Positions 28,262-39,888 are shown, counted from the first letter of the stretch. The stretch is DNA of 64,000 nt from Pseudoalteromonas piscicida (GCF_000238315.3 NZ_CP011924.1:2801001-2865000); one strand, 5' to 3'. Notes: generated by a model not told the origin, from the sequence alone. Translations and numbers: made by a program.

Positions 28262-31200
28262 TACCACTTTCCTTATTTTGCGACACAAGAGGTTGCTCAC
28301 TATGCTTAAGTGTAGCACTTGGATGTGATTCTGAATTCATTGCTGGTGCTTCTTTACTGGTATTCTCATCAGCTCCATCTGGCATAGCTTCTTCACTAAG
28401 AGGCACAACCGGTTTGGGTAACTCAATTTCTTTACTCTTACGATCAACCTCGGTAACCACCGGCTCTTGCATCGTTCCGGTGATTTTAAAATTAATCTCA
28501 GAGATCACTCGCGCCGAGTGGATAACCTTATCTAATGCCAGTGCAGCTAACCCCGTCACAGGGTTCACCGCCCATGCCATAATCACAGGTAAGCTCGACG
28601 TGACTTGTGGTGCGACGGCTAAATCATAATTAATTTCGTGAGTATTGAGATCGGCATAGCCACGTATCGTTAGATCCGCAGGCACGCCATCGAGCTTTGA
28701 ATCTTCAGTGATCGCAATACCATTCGTTAGTTGTACCGAACCACTCATACTGTTATAGAAAAAACCTTTAGAAAACACATCCCTAAAGTCCAAGCGTAAC
28801 TTTCTGATCAAAGAGTCCAAACTCAGTAGCGAAAAGACACGTGCTCCTTTGTCGCTTATTTCTGCCAAGTGGCCCTCTCCTAAGCGCCAAGTCAACTCGC
28901 CACCTAGGCTAGGTAAATCCATTTCGTATGGCGCGCCTTGCCAATTGAGGACAAAATCTATGTTGGCGCGGGAGTCTTTAATTGTCGAAGTAATATCAAA
29001 CTCATCCGTTAGTTCACCAAAGTCATTGCTGTTTAACGCGCCGCTTAGCGTCGTTTCACCTTGCTCAAACCGGCCACTGGCATTGAGTTTATGATCTTTT
29101 TTGTCAATCACTAACTCTGAAATATTGAGTCTATTACCATCCCCAAACAACGACATATTGACCTGATCTAACTGATATTCATCAACTTTACAGTCACCGC
29201 ACACAAATTCGGTTGCAGGTAAGCTCAACAACCAATCTAATGAGTGAACGTCTTTTTCCACTGTCTCTTGCGCTTGCGGCTCCGACTTAGGTAAATTTAG
29301 ACGTAAATAATCACTATTAATGTGAATAGGCCGGCTTGAGTTTGACGCTGGAATAGCCACTTGTGAGCGCATTTCTTTACTATTGATTTTAAGCTGCATC
29401 GCGCCGTCAATCGCGGCCATAGTAAAGTCAACATCATGGAAAGGGATCTCAGAGAATGTTACTTTTGAGAAAGAGCCATTTACCTGATTCAGCGCTGGTA
29501 GAAATGCAGGGTCGGAACCTGAACTTGGTGCTTTGATAATACGGTTGATCAGTGGTAACCAAGGCAACAGCTCGACTTCTTGTTGTTTGATTGTGATATC
29601 AAAACCGGATGCATTTAAGCCTTCATCTTTACTGCCAATTATCAGGTGTGCATTACGCATCGCACCGGATCCATTTTCAATGATGCCATTAAAATACAAT
29701 TGATTATCTAGGCTTGCCGTCACAAGATTCGAAATATCATCCCCTAATACAGTGCCGCTTAGCAGTTTAGCTTGATCAGCAGGTTTAGCGAATTGATCGG
29801 GTAAGTGACTTGCAATCCCCCGTAAATCACTCGCAAATTTGGCTTTATAGTTAAATCCAGCATCGGCAAAATTAAGGATAAGCTCAGTGCTCAGCACGCT
29901 ATTGCCTTCAAAGTAGCCGTCAATAATTCCATTTGCGTGCGGTTGCAATTGCTCAATCCCTGCTTCAAGACTGACCTTGCTCGTGACTTGATAATTTTGC
30001 TTATCTCCGCTTCCTGATAAGTCTAACGAAAGGGGCATGTCCAGCCACTTAGCAGACAAATTATTCACTTTGATAGTGTCATCATCGAAGCTAACCACAC
30101 CTTTCACTTGCTGTAATTGCATCCCAGGCTTTGCCAAAAAAACAGGATTGTTGTCTAGGTAGATGTCACCTTTAGCATGTACGGCACCTGAGTGCAGGTC
30201 GACGGCCAATTGCACATCCCCTTTTGCATCACCTTTACCTTGAACAATATCTAATATATTCGCGAGCGGATCTGCGAGCGGTGTTGCCGCAAAGAAAGGC
30301 TGTAACGTGCTCGCTTCTGTGGAGTGACTAATATCAACAGTCAGCACATCAGCGTGATTTAGATCCGCAATACTCACAACGACACCCTCATCAATACTTT
30401 GATTAACAAGTTCTCCACGGTGTGCGTAGATATCCATTCTTTCGTTTTCGAAGTGTAGTGTGACATCCCCTGAAGTAACGCTAGGCCAATCCGGTGCAAA
30501 ACCAAAAGTAACATCATTCAAACGTGATTTAACTTCAAACTGACCTTGCTTATCAGCGAATGGAAATTGTGAAAGCGCCCCACTCAGTAAGACTTGAGTC
30601 TGCAAGTGCTGACCACCTTGGATCCCTGCTTCTAAATAATCGACTAAGCTTTTACGCATAATACTGACAGGAAAGTACTGTGAAGCGATTTCACCACGCC
30701 CACCGAGTAGCTCCGCATATAAATCAAGCCGAGGGTCATCTGATAACTGCAAGGAAAACTCTGTGGCTAACGCTACATCTTGATTACTAAGCCAAAAGTT
30801 GGGACTGGAAACTTGCCAGCCTTGCGTTTGTTGATTGCGAATATAGACATCACCACTGAGCTGCTGGAGCTTAATATTATCTTTGAAGGTCTCTTTTGAT
30901 AGCAATTCAGTTTGTTCAGCACTTAAATTGAGCCTAATTTGCTCATCAGTTGCACTCACCTCTAATCTGGTACCATAAATGCCTGGGATCCCATGAAATG
31001 GCTCAAAAGCTATCTCTTCAATGACCCCCCATGCCGAAAAAGCATTATTAGTACCTAGACTGAATTTCGCTGCGCTCAGTTGACCATTGGGATTCATACC
31101 ATACAACAAATCTCGTCCAGGGAATTTAGCAAGTTGTGCTAACTCAGCTAAAAAGTTGGCGTTAATATCCTTTAGCCAAAAGGTCTTGTTATCTTTATGC

Positions 31201-32183
31201 CATTTCGCTTCAAATAAAATAGGAGCAAGCGCTTCTTGATTGCGACTAAACTGGATACCACTACTTTGCACCCACCAACCTTGCTGATCTGGCTTTAACA
31301 GAAATTGCGCATCGTCTAATGCTAACGTGCGCTGACTTTCATCTTCTTGCCAAGTCAACGTACTGGGTTTGATATCTACTGTGATATCTTGCAATGTACC
31401 TTGTTCAAAGCCTAACCATAGCTGAGCATTGATGTCTGCTTTTAGGTCTGGATGCGCTAAGGTGATAAGCTCTTCTAGCCAATCGACCGGGTTAACCTTA
31501 TCCGCAGATACATAGATATTCCCCGCCAATTCACGTAGCTTTCGCCCTGACAAAGAAAGACGAGCGTTAAACTGGCCTTGAGAAAACCCAGGTAATGCGA
31601 TTTCTCCCGCACCTTCATGTAATGCGCTAGAGTTTTGCCACACTAAATCTTTCAATAATAAACTGTGAGTCTTACCACTAGAAAAGGTGATATTTAGACG
31701 ACTGTTTTGCACCGCAAAATGCCCAACATCACCTAAGAAAAGGCTTTCAATTAATGCTTGCTGCTCAAAAGCACCTTGATCTTGAGCCGCGTTTAACTTA
31801 CTCAGATCTATATCGGCTTCAAACCCTTCCAGTACAAAATAATTAGATGCGATCTGCATTTGTCGTACAGACTCAAATACATTGAGCTGCAATGAGGTTT
31901 TGGCGATATTAATGGAAATTGGCGAGTCTTTATTATCTTTAAAAGAGAGCGATTCCAACACTAGGGCAGGCCCATTGCCCTCCCAACTCGCACTGATCTG
32001 GCCAATACTAATATCAACATTCAGTTGCTTTTGGATCAGCGCTTCGATGTTACTTCTATAATCATTAGCATAGGGCAAGGCATACTTTAGCGCAGACACC
32101 AGCACCGCGAGTGTCACTAAAGTGATCGCAAAGATTTGCCACGCTTTACGCAGGCAGAAAAAACAGACGGCCTTAGCCTGCAT
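28254..32183 (-). CDS. yhdP: AsmA-like envelope protein YhdP
   Basis: Very large inner-membrane-anchored periplasmic protein of the AsmA/TamB/VPS13-like group, which in E. coli carries phospholipids toward the outer membrane. A transmembrane segment at residues about 15-38 (WQIFAITLVTLAVLVSALKYAL) is followed by more than 1200 residues of beta-rich repeats (DUF3971 region) and a C-terminal AsmA-like domain (FSLLSLDSLIRKLRLDFRDVFSKGFFYNSMSG). 1309 residues, near the E. coli 1266. The C-terminal 70 residues are polar, rich in E, P and S. It lies 14 bases after rng. Confidence 0.95.
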   Translation of the reverse strand: MQAKAVCFFCLRKAWQIFAITLVTLAVLVSALKYALPYANDYRSNIEALIQKQLNVDISIGQISASWEGNGPALVLESLSFKDNKDSPISINIAKTSLQLNVFESVRQMQIASNYFVLEGFEADIDLSKLNAAQDQGAFEQQALIESLFLGDVGHFAVQNSRLNITFSSGKTHSLLLKDLVWQNSSALHEGAGEIALPGFSQGQFNARLSLSGRKLRELAGNIYVSADKVNPVDWLEELITLAHPDLKADINAQLWLGFEQGTLQDITVDIKPSTLTWQEDESQRTLALDDAQFLLKPDQQGWWVQSSGIQFSRNQEALAPILFEAKWHKDNKTFWLKDINANFLAELAQLAKFPGRDLLYGMNPNGQLSAAKFSLGTNNAFSAWGVIEEIAFEPFHGIPGIYGTRLEVSATDEQIRLNLSAEQTELLSKETFKDNIKLQQLSGDVYIRNQQTQGWQVSSPNFWLSNQDVALATEFSLQLSDDPRLDLYAELLGGRGEIASQYFPVSIMRKSLVDYLEAGIQGGQHLQTQVLLSGALSQFPFADKQGQFEVKSRLNDVTFGFAPDWPSVTSGDVTLHFENERMDIYAHRGELVNQSIDEGVVVSIADLNHADVLTVDISHSTEASTLQPFFAATPLADPLANILDIVQGKGDAKGDVQLAVDLHSGAVHAKGDIYLDNNPVFLAKPGMQLQQVKGVVSFDDDTIKVNNLSAKWLDMPLSLDLSGSGDKQNYQVTSKVSLEAGIEQLQPHANGIIDGYFEGNSVLSTELILNFADAGFNYKAKFASDLRGIASHLPDQFAKPADQAKLLSGTVLGDDISNLVTASLDNQLYFNGIIENGSGAMRNAHLIIGSKDEGLNASGFDITIKQQEVELLPWLPLINRIIKAPSSGSDPAFLPALNQVNGSFSKVTFSEIPFHDVDFTMAAIDGAMQLKINSKEMRSQVAIPASNSSRPIHINSDYLRLNLPKSEPQAQETVEKDVHSLDWLLSLPATEFVCGDCKVDEYQLDQVNMSLFGDGNRLNISELVIDKKDHKLNASGRFEQGETTLSGALNSNDFGELTDEFDITSTIKDSRANIDFVLNWQGAPYEMDLPSLGGELTWRLGEGHLAEISDKGARVFSLLSLDSLIRKLRLDFRDVFSKGFFYNSMSGSVQLTNGIAITEDSKLDGVPADLTIRGYADLNTHEINYDLAVAPQVTSSLPVIMAWAVNPVTGLAALALDKVIHSARVISEINFKITGTMQEPVVTEVDRKSKEIELPKPVVPLSEEAMPDGADENTSKEAPAMNSESHPSATLKHSEQPLVSQNKESGNG

Positions 32184-32197
32184 GTACCGCTACCCTA

Positions 32198-33670
32198 TTA
32201 CATCATTACTACGTCAAACTGCTCTTGGCTATATAAGCTCTCAGTTTGAATGCTAACCTGCTTACCAATAAATAATTCAAGCTCAGCTAAATTATGATAC
32301 TCATCGTTGATCAAGGCTTCGCTCACCGCTGGCGAGGCGTAAACCATAAACTTGTCAGCGTCATATGCACGATTCACACGCACGATTTCTCGTAGGATCT
32401 CATAGCAAACGGTTTCGACCGTTTTTAGTGAACCACGACCTGAACAGGATGGACACACATCACAAAGAATATGTTCTAGGCTCTCGCGCGTGCGCTTGCG
32501 GGTCATTTCTACAAGCCCAAGTGCAGAGAGTCCATTGATATTGGCTTTCGCTCGGTCTTTAGACAACGCAGTTTCTAAAGAGTGCAATACTCGGCGTTTA
32601 TGCTCGTCAGATACCATGTCAATAAAGTCGATAATAATGATACCACCAAGGTTTCGTAACCTTAGTTGCCTCGCAATTGCTGACGTCGCTTCAACATTGG
32701 TATTAAAAATCGTCTCTTCGAGATTACGATGGCCAACAAATGCGCCTGTATTAACATCAACCGTTGTCATTGCTTCCGTTTGGTCAATGATAAGGTAGCC
32801 ACCAGACTTTAACTCAACCTTGCGATGTAGTGCTTTTTGGATCTCAGTTTCAACATCAAACAAGTCAAAAATGGGGCGTTCACCTGGGTAATACTCAAGT
32901 GCACTTGCGAGTTGGGGAACAAACTCTTCAGTGAAAAGCTTTAGCTCTTGGTAAGTTAACTTTGAGTCAACACGGATACGCTCCATGTCCTCACCAACAT
33001 AATCACGCAAGGTGCGAAATGCTAAGGTAAGATCCTCGTGCAAAATTTTTGCTTTGCTCGTTTTACGGCGGCGAGTCACAATTTTTTGCCAAAGCTTTTT
33101 CAAAAACTCCGCATCATGCTGTAACTCTGCTTCCGAAGCGCCTTCAGCAGCGGTACGAACGATAAAACCACCGTTTTCGTCATTATATTGTGCAACGATC
33201 TCTTTTAACCGGTCACGCTCTTGTTCGGTTTCAATACGTTGACTCACTCCCACATGCGTCGCATCAGGCATAAACACCAAATAACGTGAGGGAATAGTGA
33301 TATCCGTTGTCAGTCTAGCGCCTTTTGTGCCAAGCGGATCTTTGACTACTTGTACCATAATGAACTGGCCTTGTTTCACCAGCTCACGAATGTCCTGCAC
33401 TTTCTTAACTGGGGACTCGGCCACCCCCTCTTCGATCGAAGCGCTGTTCACGATATCTGACGCATGTAGAAATGCCGCTTTTTCCAAGCCGATGTCCACA
33501 AAAGCAGCCTGCATACCAGGAAGAACTCGGCTTACTTTGCCAAGATAAATATTACCGACGATGCCTAGGTTACCGATCCGTTCAACTTGAACTTCTTGCA
33601 GCACCCCATTTTCGATTAAGGCTACGCGACTTTCACTTGGGGTGACATTGATTAGTAGTTCGCTACTCAT
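32198..33670 (-). CDS. rng: Ribonuclease G
   Basis: Endoribonuclease of the RNase E/G family that matures the 16S rRNA 5' end and degrades some mRNAs. The S1 RNA-binding domain spans about 35-125. Catalytic aspartates are Asp305 (TVDVNTGAF) and Asp348 (IIIDFIDM). The zinc-link CPSCSGRG lies near residue 410. 490 residues, one more than E. coli, with no RNase E-type scaffold tail. It lies between maf and yhdP, as in E. coli. Confidence 0.97.
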   Translation of the reverse strand: MSSELLINVTPSESRVALIENGVLQEVQVERIGNLGIVGNIYLGKVSRVLPGMQAAFVDIGLEKAAFLHASDIVNSASIEEGVAESPVKKVQDIRELVKQGQFIMVQVVKDPLGTKGARLTTDITIPSRYLVFMPDATHVGVSQRIETEQERDRLKEIVAQYNDENGGFIVRTAAEGASEAELQHDAEFLKKLWQKIVTRRRKTSKAKILHEDLTLAFRTLRDYVGEDMERIRVDSKLTYQELKLFTEEFVPQLASALEYYPGERPIFDLFDVETEIQKALHRKVELKSGGYLIIDQTEAMTTVDVNTGAFVGHRNLEETIFNTNVEATSAIARQLRLRNLGGIIIIDFIDMVSDEHKRRVLHSLETALSKDRAKANINGLSALGLVEMTRKRTRESLEHILCDVCPSCSGRGSLKTVETVCYEILREIVRVNRAYDADKFMVYASPAVSEALINDEYHNLAELELFIGKQVSIQTESLYSQEQFDVVMM

Positions 33671-33673
33671 ATT

Positions 33674-34240
33674 TTATTTTAAAAACCGTTGAATTAATTC
33701 GTCTGTCTCATATAAAGGTAAGCCGACAACTGCAAAATAGCTACCTTGGATCTCAGTTACAAAGCGTCCACCTACCCCTTGGATCCCGTAACCACCCGCT
33801 TTATCTTGCGGCTCGTTGGTGTCCCAGTAGGCATCAATTTCAGTTTCGCTCAGCGTTTTAAAAGTCACATTGGTCACAATCACATCGCTCAGTACTTTGC
33901 TTGTATCTGCAAGTGCAATCGCCGTCACCACCTGATGCGTATGACCAGAAAGACGCTGCATCATCGCTTTGAAATCCGCTTTATCACGAGGCTTACCAAG
34001 CGCTTCTCCGTCAATGACAACCACTGTGTCACTGCCAAGAACTGGCTTGTCGGTATACCCTAGCGCCACACCTGATTGCGCTTTTAAACACGCCAAACGC
34101 TCCACAAGCTGTAATGCGCTTTCATCGTCTAGCGGACTTTCATCTGCATCAACACTAAATTGCTCGAACGAATAGCCAAGCTGAGAAAGTAGCGCTTTGC
34201 GACGCGGAGAAGCCGAAGCTAAATATAAAGAAATAGACAT
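33674..34240 (-). CDS. maf: Maf-family nucleotide pyrophosphatase (YhdE type)
   Basis: Hydrolyses dTTP, UTP and modified pyrimidine triphosphates; a house-cleaning enzyme. The N-terminal SASPRRKALL motif and the SDTVV and KPRD segments are diagnostic. 188 residues. Its start overlaps the mreD stop by one base. Position between mreD and rng is the conserved YhdE place, which favours this over the YceF paralogue. Confidence 0.95.
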   Translation of the reverse strand: MSISLYLASASPRRKALLSQLGYSFEQFSVDADESPLDDESALQLVERLACLKAQSGVALGYTDKPVLGSDTVVVIDGEALGKPRDKADFKAMMQRLSGHTHQVVTAIALADTSKVLSDVIVTNVTFKTLSETEIDAYWDTNEPQDKAGGYGIQGVGGRFVTEIQGSYFAVVGLPLYETDELIQRFLK

Positions 34241-34719
34241 TATCTGATCCTAAACTGTCTACGATATTTTCTCAGCAGTGGGAATATCCACAGCCAGCAC
34301 ACCATGCCCGTAACTGCAGGCCAGAGATAATGCGGGTTAAAGTAGATATCAAGCAAGAAATGATTAAGCCAAAATTGTAACAAATGATAGAGCGCGAGAA
34401 ATAGCCCGATCAGCACTGCTTGCTGCCAGATGGAGAAATTACGAATTTTCTGAAAGTTGCTGGCGGTAATATAAATACAAATGGAATAGGTCAATGAGTT
34501 CACCCCGAGTGGCGCGCCCATCGCTAAATCTATTATCAGGCCAGTCATCCAAGCCCAACCAATATTCACACGGTGAGGAACGGCCAAAGACCAGTACATC
34601 AGCACCAATAATACCCAGTCAGGACGAAATGGTTCAAGTGAAAAAGGCAACGGCATAAGTGCCATGATTAACGCAACAAAGACACTCAATGCAATCAATA
34701 AGTTGCTATGTTTACTCAT
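34240..34719 (-). CDS. mreD: Rod-shape determining protein MreD
   Basis: Polytopic inner-membrane subunit of the elongasome. About five hydrophobic helices in 159 residues, with PFRPDWVLLVLMYWSLAVPHRVNIGWAWMTGLI typical of the family. It overlaps mreC by eight bases. The C-terminus is basic (LRKYRRQFRIR). Confidence 0.95.
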   Translation of the reverse strand: MSKHSNLLIALSVFVALIMALMPLPFSLEPFRPDWVLLVLMYWSLAVPHRVNIGWAWMTGLIIDLAMGAPLGVNSLTYSICIYITASNFQKIRNFSIWQQAVLIGLFLALYHLLQFWLNHFLLDIYFNPHYLWPAVTGMVCWLWIFPLLRKYRRQFRIR

Positions 34720-35553
34720 GATTTATTGCCTCTTGGCTGCGTTTACCTAACACCACGAGTAAGCGAATGCGATCTAGTTGTGCAATCGGCTCTGCCTGTA
34801 CTTGTGCAAATGGTAGGCCTTCGTCTCGGTCTATCTCAGTAACTACAGCCACCGGATAGCCTTCAGGGAAAGTACCACCAAGCCCGGAAGTGACCAACAC
34901 ATCACCAATGCGAATATCCATGCTATGCGGAACATGAGCAAGGCGAACATTATTGATTTTACCCGTCCCCTCTACCACAGTGCGAACGTCATTACGCAAT
35001 ATTCTGACCGGTGTCGCATGGGTGGTATCTGTCATAAGCAGCACTCTTGAGGTCGTTGTACCGACTTGAGTTAGCTGCCCAACAATACCCATTTCGTCAA
35101 TAACAGCCTGCCCTTCGCTGATCCCATCAATAGTACCGCGATTAATCACCACCTGATGACTATAAGGGTTCGAATGAACAGACAACACTTGAGATATTAA
35201 ACGTTGATTGGTTTCCCTAGCTGACGCACCTAATAAGGCGCGCAATTCTTGATTTTCTTTTTGCAAAAACTGAAGCTGCTGTAATTGCTCACTCTGTATT
35301 AATTGTTTTTCTCTGAGTGCTTGGTTTTCTTGTTGCAGCTTTTCTCTGGTATTGAGACTTTTCAGGCCCAAGTTGAACGCTTCATAGGGAATGTTAGCGA
35401 CGTACAGTAGTGGACTGACCAAAGTGTTTAAACTAGTTCGCACCATAGTCCCACCAACCGTGTAGCGGTCACCAATGATCAGAATAATACTAAGCACAAC
35501 TGCGACAGTAAGTCGCAGTTGTAAAGGAACGGTTCGGCCAAATAATAAATTCA

Positions 35554-35554
<1 letters not shown>
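34712..35554 (-). CDS. mreC: Rod-shape determining protein MreC
   Basis: Bitopic inner-membrane protein that activates PBP2-RodA during cell elongation. One transmembrane segment is near residues 12-30. A coiled coil follows (about 68-110, rich in Q, E and L), then a two-barrel periplasmic domain (MGIVGQLTQVGTTTSRVLLMTD and VTSGLGGTFPEGYPVA). 280 residues. The ATG overlaps the mreB stop. Confidence 0.97.
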
Positions 35555-36624
<1,070 letters not shown>

Positions 36625-36632
36625 TCAAACAA

Positions 36633-36651
36633 AGCAGCATCACCTGCTGCT
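36633..36651 (-). terminator. Hairpin between the SUMF1-like gene and mreB
   Basis: Perfect seven-base stem AGCAGCA (36633-36639) / TGCTGCT (36645-36651) with a five-base loop. In the leftward direction it is followed by TTGTTTG, just beyond the 36665 stop. Confidence 0.55.
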
Positions 36652-36664
36652 CTTAATTTACTAC

Positions 36665-38677
36665 TTATCGCTCTCGAACAAGTCGAAAACCTATATAATT
36701 CGCTCTAAAATCTGGCGCTAACGCTAAGCGAGTTGACACTCGAGCCAAACTCGGCGCGAAGTTCCATGCACCGCCACGCACTGTAACATCGCTCTGAGAA
36801 GCACGCTTTTGCGTCCACTCCCAGACGTTTCCTACAGTATCATATAAGCCATAGCTATTCGGTGAAAATTGGGCAACTGGTGAAGGACTTTTATTAGACC
36901 ACTCACTGCCACACCAACCACAATTAGCTAGGTTTCTTCCGATTTCATTACCCCATGGGTACTCAGATGCAGTGCCTGCACGCGCCGCATATTCCCATTC
37001 AACTTCATTGGGTAATCTAAATTGTTGTCCTTTTTCGCCAGATAACCAGTTGGCATACGCTTTGGCATCATCATAAGCAACACAAACAACGGGAAAATTA
37101 TCTGATTGCTCGTAACCGGGGTTTTCCCAATTATATTCAAGCTCCCAAACCGGTTCGCCATTTTTATAGTATGCGCAGCCTTTACCTTGTTCTGCTAAGG
37201 TTTTATATCCAGTGCTTTGTGCAAAACGGCGAAAAGCCGCCACTGTAACCTCTGTGCTCTGCATGGCATATGAATGACTCAACACTTTTTCAACAATGGG
37301 ACGCTCATTTGGTAAGCCATTACCCGTCAGGTCGCCCATTTTAAAAGTGCCTGCAGGGATAATAGCTAGCTCATTTTCGGTGGTTGCTACGGCGACCACT
37401 TGTGCTTGTTGCGCTTCAGGCTCAGGCTTTTTCGTTACAACAGACGTTACCGATTGGCGTTTCTTCACCAATTTCGCATTAATGGTTTGTGCCGCTCGTA
37501 GGTTAATGCGCGCTTTATAAGGTTCATAACCTAATTTACGGATCTCAACATCATAAAATCCGGCAGGAATTGCTACTGTCGTTTTTGTCGCGCCGTAGCT
37601 GACTCCATTAATAAATACTTCGTCGTCGTAAACATTTGATCTTAAAGTTAACTCGACTGTTTTATCAGCCGTTTGTGACTTTTTTACAAGAGGGGTCTCC
37701 ACGACTGGCTGCTTTGTAATAGTCGCAACTTCAACCGGATCACTTTGCTCGTCCGAAAAAGTCAGTTGATTATCACTGTAGACGGTCGAGTAGTTCGACT
37801 GGTAATTTACGGCAAGTGGAGTGCCATACTCAGCACAATAACGATTGTCTAAGCTCAACAGGTTACATAAGCGGCTGCTATTTACATCACCACGCATCGT
37901 TACGCTGAGATTAACGTTGTAGTTGCCTTGTCCACTAAATCCACTATTTACAACATGGCTGCTTACCACTTGAACCTGCGCGCCAGCCATATTGCGTTTT
38001 GGCTCGACAACACGGCTCTCGGTTAGGTTTGCAAAAATCTGATCAATAAAGCGCTTAGTTGCTTTTTGAAGCCCCATTTGCTGACCACGCTGTTCACAAG
38101 CCGCCAAGGTTTCTGTGCGCTTACAGTTAATCGTGTGGTCTACCTCTAGCGTACCTTCACGAGTAAACTCATTACGTAGTCGCTCTACTCGCGCGGTGCC
38201 AAGCTGATCTTTTAAGTTTTCAAGCGTATTTACTAAGGTGTGCTTAGTTACACGGACCTGCTCAATATCTTTACGCTGTGATGCAATCGCCGCAATCTGC
38301 ATCGCAATGTCTTCTTTATTCTGCTTGTGATCTGCCACTGCTTGCTGATAACGCGTTTGCGCAGAAGAAATATCAATGGAAGGATCATCAATTAGCCGAC
38401 GATACAACTCATTCATTGCATCTAAGGCCTGATTTTTTTCTTTGTCTAACTCACCTGAACGTTTTCTCAATAACTCAAGTTGAGACTGCAGACGCGTTTC
38501 CTCAGCGAGGTGTTTTTCTAAAACGACCGAGTATCTGTCTAATTCGCTTTGCTTATTAGACAATTCAGACTCGATGGCAGTGACCGTCGCAGTATCTTGC
38601 GCCATAGCGCTTTGAGCAACAGTACCCATGGCCAGGATCGAGGCCGAGACAATAAAAGTTAAAGGAGCAATTCGCAT
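36665..38677 (-). CDS. Periplasmic SUMF1/FGE-fold protein with coiled coil and PEGA domain
   Basis: Secreted protein of about 670 residues. Signal peptide residues 1-26 (MRIAPLTFIVSAS...AMAQ). An alpha-helical coiled coil spans about 30-130, a conserved middle region about 140-290, a PEGA-like domain about 340-398 (EVFINGVSYG...GFYDVEIRKLGYEPYK) and a C-terminal formylglycine-generating-enzyme-like domain about 438-670 (EWEYAARAG, YPWGNE, GNVWEWT, RGGAWN, IGFRLVRER). The two catalytic cysteines of true FGE are absent after RGGAWN, so sulfatase activation is unlikely; a binding or structural role is inferred. ATG 38677 is preferred over an upstream TTG because of GGA spacing and the signal peptide. 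Function unknown. Confidence 0.85.
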   Translation of the reverse strand: MRIAPLTFIVSASILAMGTVAQSAMAQDTATVTAIESELSNKQSELDRYSVVLEKHLAEETRLQSQLELLRKRSGELDKEKNQALDAMNELYRRLIDDPSIDISSAQTRYQQAVADHKQNKEDIAMQIAAIASQRKDIEQVRVTKHTLVNTLENLKDQLGTARVERLRNEFTREGTLEVDHTINCKRTETLAACEQRGQQMGLQKATKRFIDQIFANLTESRVVEPKRNMAGAQVQVVSSHVVNSGFSGQGNYNVNLSVTMRGDVNSSRLCNLLSLDNRYCAEYGTPLAVNYQSNYSTVYSDNQLTFSDEQSDPVEVATITKQPVVETPLVKKSQTADKTVELTLRSNVYDDEVFINGVSYGATKTTVAIPAGFYDVEIRKLGYEPYKARINLRAAQTINAKLVKKRQSVTSVVTKKPEPEAQQAQVVAVATTENELAIIPAGTFKMGDLTGNGLPNERPIVEKVLSHSYAMQSTEVTVAAFRRFAQSTGYKTLAEQGKGCAYYKNGEPVWELEYNWENPGYEQSDNFPVVCVAYDDAKAYANWLSGEKGQQFRLPNEVEWEYAARAGTASEYPWGNEIGRNLANCGWCGSEWSNKSPSPVAQFSPNSYGLYDTVGNVWEWTQKRASQSDVTVRGGAWNFAPSLARVSTRLALAPDFRANYIGFRLVRER

Positions 38678-38976
38678 ATGTTCCATTCCCAACAGCGGCA
38701 ATTGTTTGGTCTTGTTATTTCTTATAGTTAGGGCTCTATGCTATGTACTTACAAAGTAAAACACAAGCTTTGCACAATTAATATCTGAGTTTACAACTAT
38801 TAACCAGCGTCTTGCCAGTTTTTAGCTGAGATTTTGTCTATTTTTCTCTAACATCTCGATGTGTTACTCATTCGAGTCCAAAATAGCAGATAGGTAATCA
38901 AGGATGTATGATAACCTCTGGAGTGAAACGCTTAGGTTATTTATTATAGTGTGCAAAATATCAGACTGATTTCATC

Positions 38977-39888
38977 ATGCAAACCATCACCAATATCACC
39001 GAGTCGCCAATCCAAACAATTCACCACCCGACATTAGATAAATACGGTTTAACGTTGCAGGTTAAGCGTGATGATTTGCTCCATCCTGTGATCCAAGGAA
39101 ACAAATGGCGTAAGCTAAAATACAATATACTCCACCTCAAGCAAGTTGGCCTTGAAGAGTTAGTCACTTTTGGCGGGGCATTTTCCAATCACTTATATGC
39201 TACCAGCATGGCATGCAAACTTTTCGCAATCAAAGGTCACTTAATTGTTAGAGGCCCAGAGATTGACCGGCACAACCCAACGCTAAAAATGGCAAACGCT
39301 TGCGGGCTAACACTTCATCCAGTGAGTCGAATCGAATATCGACAAAGAAATCAACCTGAATACATTCAAACTCTGCAAGCCAAGTTTAATAATGCTTATC
39401 TCATACCTGAAGGCGGCACTAATGCACTTGCACTCCAAGGCGTTGAAGAGTTAGCGCATTCCTTGCCGCAAAGTGATTATGTCATGACGGCTGTGGGCAG
39501 TGGTGGCACAGTGGCAGGACTAATCTCGGGATTACCTAACCACACGCAGGTTTTAGGTGTTACGGTACTAAAAGGTGCTGAATATCTAGCACAGGAAATA
39601 CATGAATTAATCACAGTTCAGCGCCGCGCGCCATGGCAGCTACTCCATGATTTTCACCACGGAGGTTACGCCAAGACTACACCTGAATTGCTGAGTTTTT
39701 GTCATCAAATGAAGGTGAAATATCGTTTACCTCTTGAGCCTATTTACACGGGTAAACTGTTTTACGCTATTTTCACTTTGGCTAAGCAAGGATACTTCAA
39801 AAAAGGCAGTGTGATCACCGCAATCCATACCGGCGGTTTACAAGGATTAGATGGTTTGAGATATCTGGCAAATAAAAAGTCGACCTAA
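38977..39888 (+). CDS. PLP-dependent D-cysteine desulfhydrase / ACC deaminase-family enzyme
   Basis: Fold-type II PLP enzyme. The cofactor lysine lies in VIQGNKWRKLKYN (residue about 43-46). SNHLYATSMAC, EGGTNALALQGV and the phosphate-cup GSGGTVAGL are visible. 303 residues, slightly shorter than E. coli DcyD. The family includes 1-aminocyclopropane-1-carboxylate deaminases and D-cysteine desulfhydrases, and sequence alone does not settle which. It is divergent from the SUMF1-like gene and convergent with the csrD-like gene. The region 38702-38976 between the divergent starts shows no gene. Confidence 0.85.
   Translation: MQTITNITESPIQTIHHPTLDKYGLTLQVKRDDLLHPVIQGNKWRKLKYNILHLKQVGLEELVTFGGAFSNHLYATSMACKLFAIKGHLIVRGPEIDRHNPTLKMANACGLTLHPVSRIEYRQRNQPEYIQTLQAKFNNAYLIPEGGTNALALQGVEELAHSLPQSDYVMTAVGSGGTVAGLISGLPNHTQVLGVTVLKGAEYLAQEIHELITVQRRAPWQLLHDFHHGGYAKTTPELLSFCHQMKVKYRLPLEPIYTGKLFYAIFTLAKQGYFKKGSVITAIHTGGLQGLDGLRYLANKKST

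Noticed and set aside
28261..28318. Longer N-terminus for the nitrilase from 28318
   Set aside because: The extra 19 residues overlap yhdP and are not nitrilase-like; MAKVIALPM at 28261 begins the first beta strand of the fold.
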